From NCBI GenBank assembly GCA_000493945.1, contig AWNW01000010.1:48484-81564 (forward strand): 33,081 nt of DNA, given 5' to 3'. Source of the DNA: Candidatus Hydrogenedens terephthalaticus JGI OTU-1. Lineage in GTDB: Bacteria; Hydrogenedentota; Hydrogenedentia; Hydrogenedentales; Hydrogenedentaceae. Shown here in pieces: positions 6,924 to 15,047 of this stretch. Both the position numbers and the translations under genes were made by a program. The notes under the pieces are model-generated. The model was not told the origin of the DNA and made no database searches. It saw only the letters and a list, made by a program, of their open reading frames with translations. Within the stretch, counting starts at the first letter, position 1. Each line of letters starts with the position of its first letter.

Positions 6924-8390
6924 CTATCTCTCTGCTTTTTCATCTGCAAGGGCTTGCAGTCGTTGGGATATTATCCAACTGTTATCTCCCCGTTTTGTAA
7001 TTTTTTCTACAGGCATACCTGTCTCTCGTGAAATTATCTTTAATATCTTATAGGTGCAAAAAGCCCCCTGGCATCGTCCCATACCGGCTCGGGTATAAAA
7101 TTTTATTCCATCAAGGGTCGCATGTCCCTTTGAAATTGCTTCTACAATTTCTGCTTCGGAAACACTCTCACATCGGCAAACAATATGCCCATATTTAGGG
7201 TCTTTTTCTACAACCTTTTCTAATTCTTCAAAGCTTAACTCGCGCACCTTAATGGGATGAGGTAAAAATGGGTCAAAATCTTTTTTCTCGATTAGTTGCA
7301 ATCCCTCTTGCTTGAGTATATCTTTCACATAGTCCCCTATAGCAGGAGAAGCCGTTAATCCCGGAGACTGAATTCCTGCTACTTGAATAAAGTGCGGTTG
7401 TTTCTTGGAAGGTTCTATATAAAAATCATTGCCTTTCATTGTAGGCCTTAAACCGGCAAAAGAGGTAATAATCTCCCTTCGCGAAATTGCAGGAACCATA
7501 TAAGTTGCCTGCATAAAAACGGTTTCTAAATTTTGCGATGTTGTTTCCACATCATATTTATCATCTGTTTCTATAGCGGTAGGACCTACCATCAATGTAC
7601 CTTCAACTGTGGGAATAACTAATATCCCTTTTGTATGGGCACCAGGAACAGGGAAAATTACATGATTGGGCAAACCTTTTGCGTTCCGTTGTAATAAAAA
7701 TTCTTCGCCTTTTCTTGGGATAATTTCAAAAAGTTCTGCATCAAATGATTTTGAGACTTCATCGGCAAATAGCCCTGCAGAATTTACCACATATCTCGCT
7801 TTAATAGTTTCCCCTTCTTTTGATTTAACTATCCAATAATCCTTCTCTCGTATCCCCTGTTCTACTGTAAATTGTGTTTTTACCTCCACCCCATTTTTTT
7901 GTGCTGATTCTACTAAGGCAAATACATAACGGTATGGCTCAATAATTCCGCCCGTAGGGGCATATAATCCGCCAACGACATCAGAATTTAATTGAGGTTC
8001 CAAACTTAAAATCCGTTCTCTTCCACATATTTCCATTCGAGGAACGCCATTTGCTACACCCTGGGAATATAAATGTTCTATGGTTTTCATTTCTTCAACA
8101 CTAAAGGCTACAACTATAATGCCTACCCTCTTAAAAGGAAACCCCAATTCATAATGGAGTTGGTCGAACATTAAATTTCCACGAATCTCCAGGCGGGCTT
8201 TTAATGATGTAATAGGATGATGGAAACCTGCGTGTATAATTCCAGAATTGGCTTTCGTAACCCCAAAACCGACATCTACACATTTTTCTAACAAAACCAC
8301 TGATATTTCATAAGCAGACAATTTACGGGCAATAGAAGCACCACAACATCCCGCTCCAATAATAGCAACATCATATATTTGACTATTCAT
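6924..8390 (-). CDS. GlpA-like FAD-dependent oxidoreductase with C-terminal BFD-like [2Fe-2S] domain
   Basis: The 488-residue protein combines a DAO-type FAD domain (VAIIGAGCCGASIARKL at 8-24) with a C-terminal BFD/Fer2-like domain whose cysteines are C405-x-C407 and C440-x4-C445. This is the architecture of GlpA and related anaerobic glycerol-3-phosphate dehydrogenases, which oxidise glycerol-3-phosphate to dihydroxyacetone phosphate. L-2-hydroxyglutarate oxidase-like proteins share the FAD domain, so the substrate is not certain. It heads the tight trio with the second flavoprotein and DUF1667. No glycerol kinase or glycerol facilitator gene is visible nearby, which weakens a simple glycerol-use story. 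It starts at ATG 8390, 75 bases after trpD, and no clear Shine-Dalgarno is seen. Confidence 0.82.
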   Translation of the reverse strand: MNSQIYDVAIIGAGCCGASIARKLSAYEISVVLLEKCVDVGFGVTKANSGIIHAGFHHPITSLKARLEIRGNLMFDQLHYELGFPFKRVGIIVVAFSVEEMKTIEHLYSQGVANGVPRMEICGRERILSLEPQLNSDVVGGLYAPTGGIIEPYRYVFALVESAQKNGVEVKTQFTVEQGIREKDYWIVKSKEGETIKARYVVNSAGLFADEVSKSFDAELFEIIPRKGEEFLLQRNAKGLPNHVIFPVPGAHTKGILVIPTVEGTLMVGPTAIETDDKYDVETTSQNLETVFMQATYMVPAISRREIITSFAGLRPTMKGNDFYIEPSKKQPHFIQVAGIQSPGLTASPAIGDYVKDILKQEGLQLIEKKDFDPFLPHPIKVRELSFEELEKVVEKDPKYGHIVCRCESVSEAEIVEAISKGHATLDGIKFYTRAGMGRCQGAFCTYKILKIISRETGMPVEKITKRGDNSWIISQRLQALADEKAER

Positions 8391-8465
8391 TGTTATCTTT
8401 GTTTTTCCTGTATTTCTTTAATTTGCATAAAATTTTGGACTACTAAATAACATAAAATATACCAA

Positions 8466-9497
8466 TTAAAGGACTTCTTTTGCGAATTGGCGAGAATATG
8501 TGATTAAGGTTTCTAATTTGTTCATTGCTTTTCCGGAATCTATGGCTTGCTCTGCAATACAAATTGCCTCTTTCCAATCGGATGTTTTTCCACTTACTAA
8601 AATTCCAAAAATAGCATTCAATAAAACAGCATCTCTATACGGGGTTTTTTCCCCAGTCAAAACACTTCGAACTATTTCTGCATTTTTTTCTAATGTCCCT
8701 CCCTTAATATTTTCAATAGGGTGCCTTGACAAACCAAAATCTTCCGGAGAAACCTGATAATGTTTGATATTATCTTCTGATATTTCTACAACATCTGTTT
8801 TATCGGAAATACTCAGTTCATCAACACCATCATTCCCCCAAACAACAAAACCTTTTTTAATTCCTGACTTTTGTAATGCTTTTGCAATCGGCTCTAATAG
8901 TTCTTTAGCAAAAACCCCTATTATCTGTCCATCTATAGATACTGGATTTGATAATGGACCTAATAGATTAAATACTGTTGGGAAAGGCAATTCCGAACGG
9001 ATTTTTGCAACATTCTTCATAGCAGGATGAAATCTTCGGGCAAATAAAAAGCCGATACCTATTTCTTCAACGCACTTTGCTACTTTGTCCGGAGGAAGGT
9101 CAATCACAACACCCAGATACTCCAGAACATCCGCACTCCCACAAGAACTGGTCGCACTTCGATTCCCATGCTTTGCCACATAAATGTTTGCACCAGCACA
9201 AACTAATGCTGTTGTGGTTGAAATATTGAAAGTTCCTTTTCGGTCGCCACCTGTTCCGCATGTATCTATAATCGGATGTTTATCTACACTTATAGGCAAA
9301 GCAAATTTCCGCATTGCTGTTGAAAGCCCTGCCAATTCATCACCTTGATAAGGACGAAGGGACAATGCAGTTAAAAAGGAACTTGTCAAGATTTCCGAGA
9401 CATTTCCTTCCATTATCTCCGAAAGGGCATGGTAATAATCTTCACGGGATAAATCTTCATTCTTTACAATCTTTTTTAAAATATCTACCAATGACAT
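8466..9497 (-). CDS. trpD: Anthranilate phosphoribosyltransferase
   Basis: TrpD joins anthranilate to PRPP in the second step of tryptophan synthesis in the cytoplasm. The 343-residue protein has the expected length and motifs: the PRPP-binding D78-TCGTGGD-85, the NIST stretch just after, KHGNR at 109-113 and SSCGSADVLEYLG at 118-129. The all-helical N-terminal domain precedes them. The start ATG 9497 has AAGGG seven bases upstream. No other trp gene is in the window; trpD stands alone between a fucosidase gene (47 bases before it) and the GlpA-like gene. TrpD2-type paralogues are less likely because the classical motifs are intact. Confidence 0.92.
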   Translation of the reverse strand: MSLVDILKKIVKNEDLSREDYYHALSEIMEGNVSEILTSSFLTALSLRPYQGDELAGLSTAMRKFALPISVDKHPIIDTCGTGGDRKGTFNISTTTALVCAGANIYVAKHGNRSATSSCGSADVLEYLGVVIDLPPDKVAKCVEEIGIGFLFARRFHPAMKNVAKIRSELPFPTVFNLLGPLSNPVSIDGQIIGVFAKELLEPIAKALQKSGIKKGFVVWGNDGVDELSISDKTDVVEISEDNIKHYQVSPEDFGLSRHPIENIKGGTLEKNAEIVRSVLTGEKTPYRDAVLLNAIFGILVSGKTSDWKEAICIAEQAIDSGKAMNKLETLITYSRQFAKEVL

Positions 9498-9544
9498 GTT
9501 TATACCCTTTTTGGCAGTTTATCCATAATTAAAGTAGAAAAAAA

Positions 9545-10993
9545 TCAATATTTATTTTTTTTCGGAAATTTTAAGTCACGAGGTGATGAATTATATATAC
9601 CTATATAATCTATAGTTGGGCAAGCAAGGGCTTTGTCTATTTGAATTTTTATCTCTTTGGTCTTTTGTTCGGGGATACAATGGATTCTTTTATAGCCAAT
9701 AGTAGTAGCAGAACTTACCTTTTCCCATTTACCTTTTTTATTTTTAACCCATACCGAATGTTCTTCAATCCTTTGTCCCAATGGAATCTGTTCTTTTATA
9801 ACTACACGGTCAAAAACAATGGGAGAAGAAAATTTTAATGTAACATATCCTGTACGAAGATTGTCGTCTGTAGCCCAGTATTTATCATCGTTTTCTTTTA
9901 AGCACATTTCAGGGGCATACTCCGAAGCATTCCCACGGACATTACTTGCTTCCCAATCTGCTTTTTCTGCAAGATTTACTTTGAAAGTTTCATCTAAAAC
10001 TGAACGCCACTCGAAAAGGCGTTTCACATCCGGTTCTGGCAAATGACCGGAACGATCAGGAGATACATTCAATAAAAGAACCGCACCCCTTCCTACAGAA
10101 TAATAATAAATCCGTAATAATTGATTTAATGACAACAATCTATTCTCCCCGTCTGTATGAAAGAACCATTGTCCCTTTCGAATAGGAACATCACATTCCG
10201 CGGGATACCACACTTTTTTACCTTCTCTTTCCTGCACATTCCAGAGGGTTTCGGGTGCTAATCCATCCTCATTTCCAACCCAACGAATATCAGGTCCACA
10301 AATAGCAATTAAAGCATCCGGTTGTAGTTCTTTAATCAATTTATAATAACCATCCCAATCATAAACATGCCCTTTTGTACCCGCACCATCAAACCACACT
10401 TCAAAAACAGGTCCATAATTAGTTAATAACTCTCGAAGAAGGCTCTTAAAATATTCATCATAAGCCTTATTGTCATTATAACGAGGTTCATGCCGGTCCC
10501 AGGGAGAAAGATAAAAGCCGAAATGGACACCGGCTTTGTTACATGCTTCTGCCACCCCTTTTATGACATCTCCTTGTCCATTCGCCCATGGAGAAAAACG
10601 GACACAATAATCTGTGTGCATTGTGGGATATAGAACAAATCCATCATGATGTTTGGCTGTTACTATTAAATAACCCATACCCACTTTTTTGGCTACATCT
10701 GCCCACTGCTGGGGATTGAAATCCGTCGGATTAAAACTATCAGCAGGTTTTGTCCCATCTGTCCATTCTTCATTGTGAAAAGTATTAATCCCAAAATGGC
10801 AAAACATACCCATCTCCAGTTGTTGCCATTTGACCTGTTGAGGAGTGGGTATAGGATATAAAGGTTCCGGAGGGGTTACTCTGCTAAGAGAACAACATGT
10901 TGAATTTTTTTTACTATCTGCATGTGTATTTGTTGCGCAGACAATAGTTAGTGCAATAGTTGTAAAAAAAATTATTTTTAAAAGCAGATTCAT
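9545..10993 (-). CDS. Secreted GH29 alpha-L-fucosidase with C-terminal F5/8C-like domain
   Basis: This 482-residue enzyme should remove alpha-L-fucose from glycans outside the cell. A signal peptide covers about residues 1-25 and probably ends near HAD. The GH29 barrel shows MGMFCHFGIN at 61-70 with H66, TAKHHDGF at 112-119 and the nucleophile D202 in VWFDGAG. The general acid is not certain from sequence alone. Residues from about 345 to 465 look like a beta-sandwich F5/8 type C (discoidin) domain, as found on plant-like and bacterial GH29 enzymes. AAGGAAGG lies shortly before ATG 10993. The gene follows the REC/GGDEF-like regulator by only 15 bases, so the two may be co-transcribed. Specificity (alpha-1,2, 1,3/4 or 1,6 linkage) cannot be read. 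Confidence 0.88.
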   Translation of the reverse strand: MNLLLKIIFFTTIALTIVCATNTHADSKKNSTCCSLSRVTPPEPLYPIPTPQQVKWQQLEMGMFCHFGINTFHNEEWTDGTKPADSFNPTDFNPQQWADVAKKVGMGYLIVTAKHHDGFVLYPTMHTDYCVRFSPWANGQGDVIKGVAEACNKAGVHFGFYLSPWDRHEPRYNDNKAYDEYFKSLLRELLTNYGPVFEVWFDGAGTKGHVYDWDGYYKLIKELQPDALIAICGPDIRWVGNEDGLAPETLWNVQEREGKKVWYPAECDVPIRKGQWFFHTDGENRLLSLNQLLRIYYYSVGRGAVLLLNVSPDRSGHLPEPDVKRLFEWRSVLDETFKVNLAEKADWEASNVRGNASEYAPEMCLKENDDKYWATDDNLRTGYVTLKFSSPIVFDRVVIKEQIPLGQRIEEHSVWVKNKKGKWEKVSSATTIGYKRIHCIPEQKTKEIKIQIDKALACPTIDYIGIYNSSPRDLKFPKKNKY

Positions 10994-11008
10994 CTTTTAC
11001 CTTCCTTT

Positions 11009-11923
11009 TCATTTAAAATTTGCATTCCTTCGGTCAATGAGTATCTCATTATTAGGTTGCAATTTGCATTGCATGTATAATTGTCTCAATGAATCAAAAA
11101 CAGATTTTGCTGATATTTTTAAATTGGGATTACAAAATAGACCACATAGGTAAAGACCAAGTAAAGATTCTTTTTTATTTCTTATTATTTCCATTGATAA
11201 TTTATGATTGGAATATATTTCAGGTAATAAGTCCTCCCATGATTTTTTCAAATCCTTCAGAAATACTTCCATATTTTTAGGAGGGACTAAACTCATAAAA
11301 TGTCCATTCCCAATATGCCCTAATTGATAATCTTTTCCGAAATAAGCATTTGCAACAGTCTTTATATGTCTTGCAAAAGTGTTGATTATTTTCAATATAT
11401 CTACATTAGAAAGGGTAGATTGCAAAGAAGGTAAACCGGATAATTCTATATAAACAAATCCACATGCCTGGTGTAACAAAATAGTTCTTTGTAATTCCAA
11501 TCGTATTAAACGAAAACTCCCAAGTCCTGTATAAGAATCCGTTAAAGGAGTATTTTCAATCGAGGATACCAGAGTATTCAGACGGGATAAGAGTAACGAT
11601 AATGAAATAGGTTTTACTAAATAGTCATCTCCTCCTTGAGAAAAACCATGTTCTAATTCTTCTGGGTCATTCATTGCCGAAAGGAAAATAACCCCCGTGT
11701 TATATACTTCTCTATTAATACGAATTTGTCGGCATAGTTCAAAGCCCGAAGTGTGGGGCATCATGACATCAAGCAATACAACGGTAATTCCCTCTTTCTT
11801 TATTGTATCTATTACATGATCCGGAGAATTCAATACAAAACATTGGTAGTTTTTTTGTTCTAAGGCATGCTTTAACTGATTTGAGAAACTTACATCATCA
11901 TCAACAATAAGTAACTTCACCAA
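11009..11923 (-). CDS. Response regulator with REC domain and degenerate GGDEF domain
   Basis: The 304-residue protein has an intact receiver domain (D8/D9 acidic pocket, phosphoacceptor D52 in LLDVMMP, K104 in LVKPIS). A GGDEF-like domain follows from about 128. It keeps the family entry pattern DSYTGLGSFR at 129-138, but the active-site loop reads GHIGNGHF at 202-209 instead of GGDEF, so it should not make cyclic-di-GMP. It may bind a nucleotide or a protein. There is no ATG start; TTG 11923 (or GTG 11920) follows AGGA by a suitable distance, eight bases from the TTG. It is divergent from the TPR/histidine-kinase operon and could be regulated by that kinase, which is inference. It lies just before the fucosidase gene. 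Confidence 0.82.
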   Translation of the reverse strand: MVKLLIVDDDVSFSNQLKHALEQKNYQCFVLNSPDHVIDTIKKEGITVVLLDVMMPHTSGFELCRQIRINREVYNTGVIFLSAMNDPEELEHGFSQGGDDYLVKPISLSLLLSRLNTLVSSIENTPLTDSYTGLGSFRLIRLELQRTILLHQACGFVYIELSGLPSLQSTLSNVDILKIINTFARHIKTVANAYFGKDYQLGHIGNGHFMSLVPPKNMEVFLKDLKKSWEDLLPEIYSNHKLSMEIIRNKKESLLGLYLCGLFCNPNLKISAKSVFDSLRQLYMQCKLQPNNEILIDRRNANFK

Positions 11924-12027
11924 ATTATGATTCCTGAATTATATTTTATGAAACCATTATGAAATATCATTTATATTCTATTTAAAATTGTTGTCTCTGA
12001 ACAACTAATTACCTATATCCATTTTTG

Positions 12028-12033
12028 TATAAT
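12028..12033 (+). promoter_or_regulatory. Possible -10 box for the TPR/histidine kinase operon
   Basis: A perfect TATAAT lies 56 bases before the ATG of the large TPR gene, in the 166-base divergent intergenic region. No good -35 hexamer is found at 16-18 bases, so the call rests on the -10 box alone. Confidence 0.3.
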
Positions 12034-12089
12034 ATCCTTATACGGTTGTTTAATAACAAACCACAGGAGAAAATATATAGTTTTACTCT

Positions 12090-14588
12090 ATGAATGGTGA
12101 AGAGAAAAATAAAGAAATTAATCCTCTGGACTCTCCCGATAATACTGGAAGTTCTCCGGCATCTAATCAGGAAAAGGGGGTTGATGAAATATTAGACCAA
12201 TCCTTTATAGATTCTCTATTTCAAAATGCTAAACAAGAGTCATCAACATCTCCAACAGATACTCAACCCACAGAAATTCCTCCTGATTTAGCACAAAAAG
12301 TAGTTGCTCCTCCTAAAAAGCAAGAAACGGAAGTCTCATTACTTAGTCAGGATGAAATCGAGGAATTAATTGAGTTAGCACGAAAAGAGGATAAAGAAAG
12401 ACAAAAGAAAAAACAGGAAATATTAGAACAGATTACCAGCAAAGCAGCTGTTCAACCTACTGCAAAACCCGTCTCTAAAAAGAAAATTGATTTTAAAAAA
12501 TTTCTTGTTCCTATTGCCATCAGTTTAGTATTGGGACTGATTAGTGGCACATGGACATATATTTATCTTATGAAGAATCGTATAATTCCCTCAGAAGAAA
12601 TAATACCGACATATATTAAAGACCTTGCCACAGCGAAAGAATATGCAAAGATACTTATTGATGACAAACAATATTTAAACGCAATCTATGTATTGGAAAG
12701 GGCTTTGAAAAACAATCCTCAGGATTCCCCCGATAAAGCAGATGCTCAATTTCTTCTTATTAAGGCAAAATATCTCTTGGGAAGAATTAGCCCAGGAACA
12801 AAAGAATTTCAAAAATTTATTGACGATATGGAAACCGTGACAAAAGAAAATCCTAACCATCCGATGGCGCCATACATATTCCTCTGGAAAGGGAAACTTC
12901 ATGAGGCTGATAATTTTCCATATCCCGCTATAGAAGCCTACGAACGAGTCGTTCAATCTTACCCTCAATTTGAAGGACGAGATGAGGCTCTGTTTGCATT
13001 GAGTCGTCTTGAATTACAGATGAACAATACTGTTAAATCAGCACAGTGGGGACAACAATTGATAAAAGAGTTTCCTTCTTCTCCTTACGCATTAGAAGCA
13101 AGGTTTAATATAGCAGAATCTTATCGTTTAACAGGATTAATGGAAGACGCACGGACACTATACATTCGAATTGCAGATACGGCTCCCGATACAGAAATAG
13201 GGGCTCGGGCAATACTTCGTATATCTGAGATGGCATACAAACAGGGAAGATATGAACAAGCGTTAATTCAATTAGAAACAAAATTAAGTCATATTCGGCA
13301 ATTTCAGTATAACGATGAGGCGTATTTATTGTTAGCAAAAACATATAAAGCACTCCAAAGGTTAGAGGAAGCAAAAACAACTTTGCAGGACTTATTGGTT
13401 TTCTTCCCTGATTCCAAAGTTCATCCTTATGCATGGGTTGAACTAAGCCAGATATACTACTCGTTAGGAGATAAAGAAAAAGCATTTCAAACGGCAAACG
13501 AAGCAAGTCTTTTATATCCGAATCATCCTGATGTTTTAGCAAATAAAGCAGACTTTTTAGCATTACAGGGCAATTCCTATGCTTCTGCCATTGCCTATCT
13601 TGAAGCAGAAAAAAACGGGGGGACGAACCCATCTTATTTATTAAAAGCAGGGCAACTATTGATGATAAATTCGCAACTTGAAGAGGCTATAAAAGCATTT
13701 GAAGAGTTAAAAGAACGCTATTATGGAACTAAAGAGGCGTTAAAAGGAACTATTGAACGAGCAAAATGTTTATATAAATTAGGGAAAATCTCTTTGGCTG
13801 TTTCCTCGCTTGAAGATTTGAAAAAGTTAACTCCATCCACGGAGGCAGAATATAAAAATATATTACAGGAATTATCGGCGATGTATTTTGAACTCGGTCT
13901 GAAAGAAGCATCTGCCGAAATTGCAAAAGAATGGTTTCAAAAAGCAGATAACCCGGAAGAAAAAATGGAATCTGCACTTATCCTAATTAATAGCGATAAT
14001 ACAAATATAGTTTATTCCAATCTTTCATCAATAGATTTATCTTCTGTGAACAGAGAAAAAGCAGCAAAGTTTCTTTATTTACTGTCACAAAAATTGCTAA
14101 CGATACTTCCATCAGAGGGATTAGTTCTCTTAGAACAGGTATATTACCAATATCCTGAATTTAGGACATCTGATATCCGCTATCATTTATTAGAAACATA
14201 TATCAATACGGAACGGACAACTTCAGCAAGACGAATTATTCAGGATTGGGAAAATGAATTAGATACACAAAAAGAATCTATCCGTGATTTTATTGACGGA
14301 GAAATTTTATGGGGTAATTATATGTTTGAAAAGCAAGAGTGGGAATCTGCCTTACAGGCATATAATACTGCTATCCAGATTTCTCAAAAAAATGAGGAGC
14401 CATTACAGGGGATACGATTTCATACGGATTGGGCTAAATACCAGCGTGCGAATATCCTCGCCCAAAAGTCCCTATTAGAAGATGCTATAAAAATATTGGA
14501 TGAGTTGATACAATCTAATTCGTCTTTAACATCTTTAGCTCAGGTAAAAGCAGAACAAATCAAACTCGAAATGATTGCGAAAAGATAA
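12090..14588 (+). CDS. Large membrane-anchored TPR protein with cytoplasmic tail bearing FliM-N-like motifs
   Basis: The 832-residue protein has an acidic, low-complexity N-terminal tail (1-130), a basic KKKIDFKK stretch, one membrane segment (about 138-160) and then roughly 650 residues of TPR-like helical repeats from about 175 to the end. The charge pattern puts the tail inside and the TPRs outside the cytoplasmic membrane. The tail holds two similar short motifs, ILDQSFIDSLF at 34-44 and LLSQDEIEELI at 84-94. They resemble the (L)SQDEIDALL segment of FliM/FliN that in FliM binds CheY-phosphate. I do not recognise the whole protein. It is the first gene of an operon with a coiled-coil protein, a histidine kinase and an NtrC-type regulator. 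AGGAGA upstream is 19 bases from the ATG, longer than usual. Confidence 0.8.
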   Translation: MNGEEKNKEINPLDSPDNTGSSPASNQEKGVDEILDQSFIDSLFQNAKQESSTSPTDTQPTEIPPDLAQKVVAPPKKQETEVSLLSQDEIEELIELARKEDKERQKKKQEILEQITSKAAVQPTAKPVSKKKIDFKKFLVPIAISLVLGLISGTWTYIYLMKNRIIPSEEIIPTYIKDLATAKEYAKILIDDKQYLNAIYVLERALKNNPQDSPDKADAQFLLIKAKYLLGRISPGTKEFQKFIDDMETVTKENPNHPMAPYIFLWKGKLHEADNFPYPAIEAYERVVQSYPQFEGRDEALFALSRLELQMNNTVKSAQWGQQLIKEFPSSPYALEARFNIAESYRLTGLMEDARTLYIRIADTAPDTEIGARAILRISEMAYKQGRYEQALIQLETKLSHIRQFQYNDEAYLLLAKTYKALQRLEEAKTTLQDLLVFFPDSKVHPYAWVELSQIYYSLGDKEKAFQTANEASLLYPNHPDVLANKADFLALQGNSYASAIAYLEAEKNGGTNPSYLLKAGQLLMINSQLEEAIKAFEELKERYYGTKEALKGTIERAKCLYKLGKISLAVSSLEDLKKLTPSTEAEYKNILQELSAMYFELGLKEASAEIAKEWFQKADNPEEKMESALILINSDNTNIVYSNLSSIDLSSVNREKAAKFLYLLSQKLLTILPSEGLVLLEQVYYQYPEFRTSDIRYHLLETYINTERTTSARRIIQDWENELDTQKESIRDFIDGEILWGNYMFEKQEWESALQAYNTAIQISQKNEEPLQGIRFHTDWAKYQRANILAQKSLLEDAIKILDELIQSNSSLTSLAQVKAEQIKLEMIAKR

Positions 14589-14600
14589 GAAAGAAGACAG

Positions 14601-15047
14601 ATGTCATTCTCTAACAGAAACCAATCTCAAAATTTTATATATTGGTCACAAAGACAACAGGTATGGTTAAAATCTCAAATTGAATCTGCCGAGAATCTGA
14701 AATCCTTATTAGAAAAAAATAACATTGATGATGAAATAGAAAAAGAAATAAAAAAGCATGAAAAACAAAATGAACAATTAAATGTTTTGATAGAGGAATA
14801 TGATATTTTAAGAAAAGAAATGTCACCTGATATTTTACGAGAGCAAAGCAATCAAGAAATTATACAAATAATAAAAGAACTTATTCAGACATTGATGAAA
14901 ATCAATGATGAAATATATCAAATAGTATTAAAACAAAAAGAAAATCTTCAAAAAGAAATGGGTAACTTTTTCCCACTAAAAAGTCGGTTTGAAAAATACA
15001 ATCCGCAGGGCAAAAAGTCATCGGAAAATGTAGATTATGATGTCTAA
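14601..15047 (+). CDS. Small coiled-coil protein, FlgN-like in build
   Basis: I cannot assign this 148-residue protein to a family with confidence. It has no signal peptide and no cysteines. It is almost all helix: a charged coiled coil at about 20-70 and a second long amphipathic helix at about 85-125, rich in Glu, Lys, Gln and Ile. Size and two-helix layout are like FlgN/FliT-type export chaperones or small scaffold proteins, but no diagnostic motif is seen. It is 12 bases after the TPR gene, and its last 11 bases overlap the histidine kinase gene, which suggests co-translation and a link to that signalling unit. Confidence 0.65.
   Translation: MSFSNRNQSQNFIYWSQRQQVWLKSQIESAENLKSLLEKNNIDDEIEKEIKKHEKQNEQLNVLIEEYDILRKEMSPDILREQSNQEIIQIIKELIQTLMKINDEIYQIVLKQKENLQKEMGNFFPLKSRFEKYNPQGKKSSENVDYDV

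Noticed and set aside
10845..11153. Plus-strand frame across the fucosidase and regulator genes
   Set aside because: It is a shadow of two well-supported minus-strand genes and has no recognisable features.
11990..12005. Inverted repeat GTTGT-6-ACAAC between the divergent regulator and TPR genes
   Set aside because: Only five base pairs are perfect and the match fades outside; it could be an operator but is too short to call.
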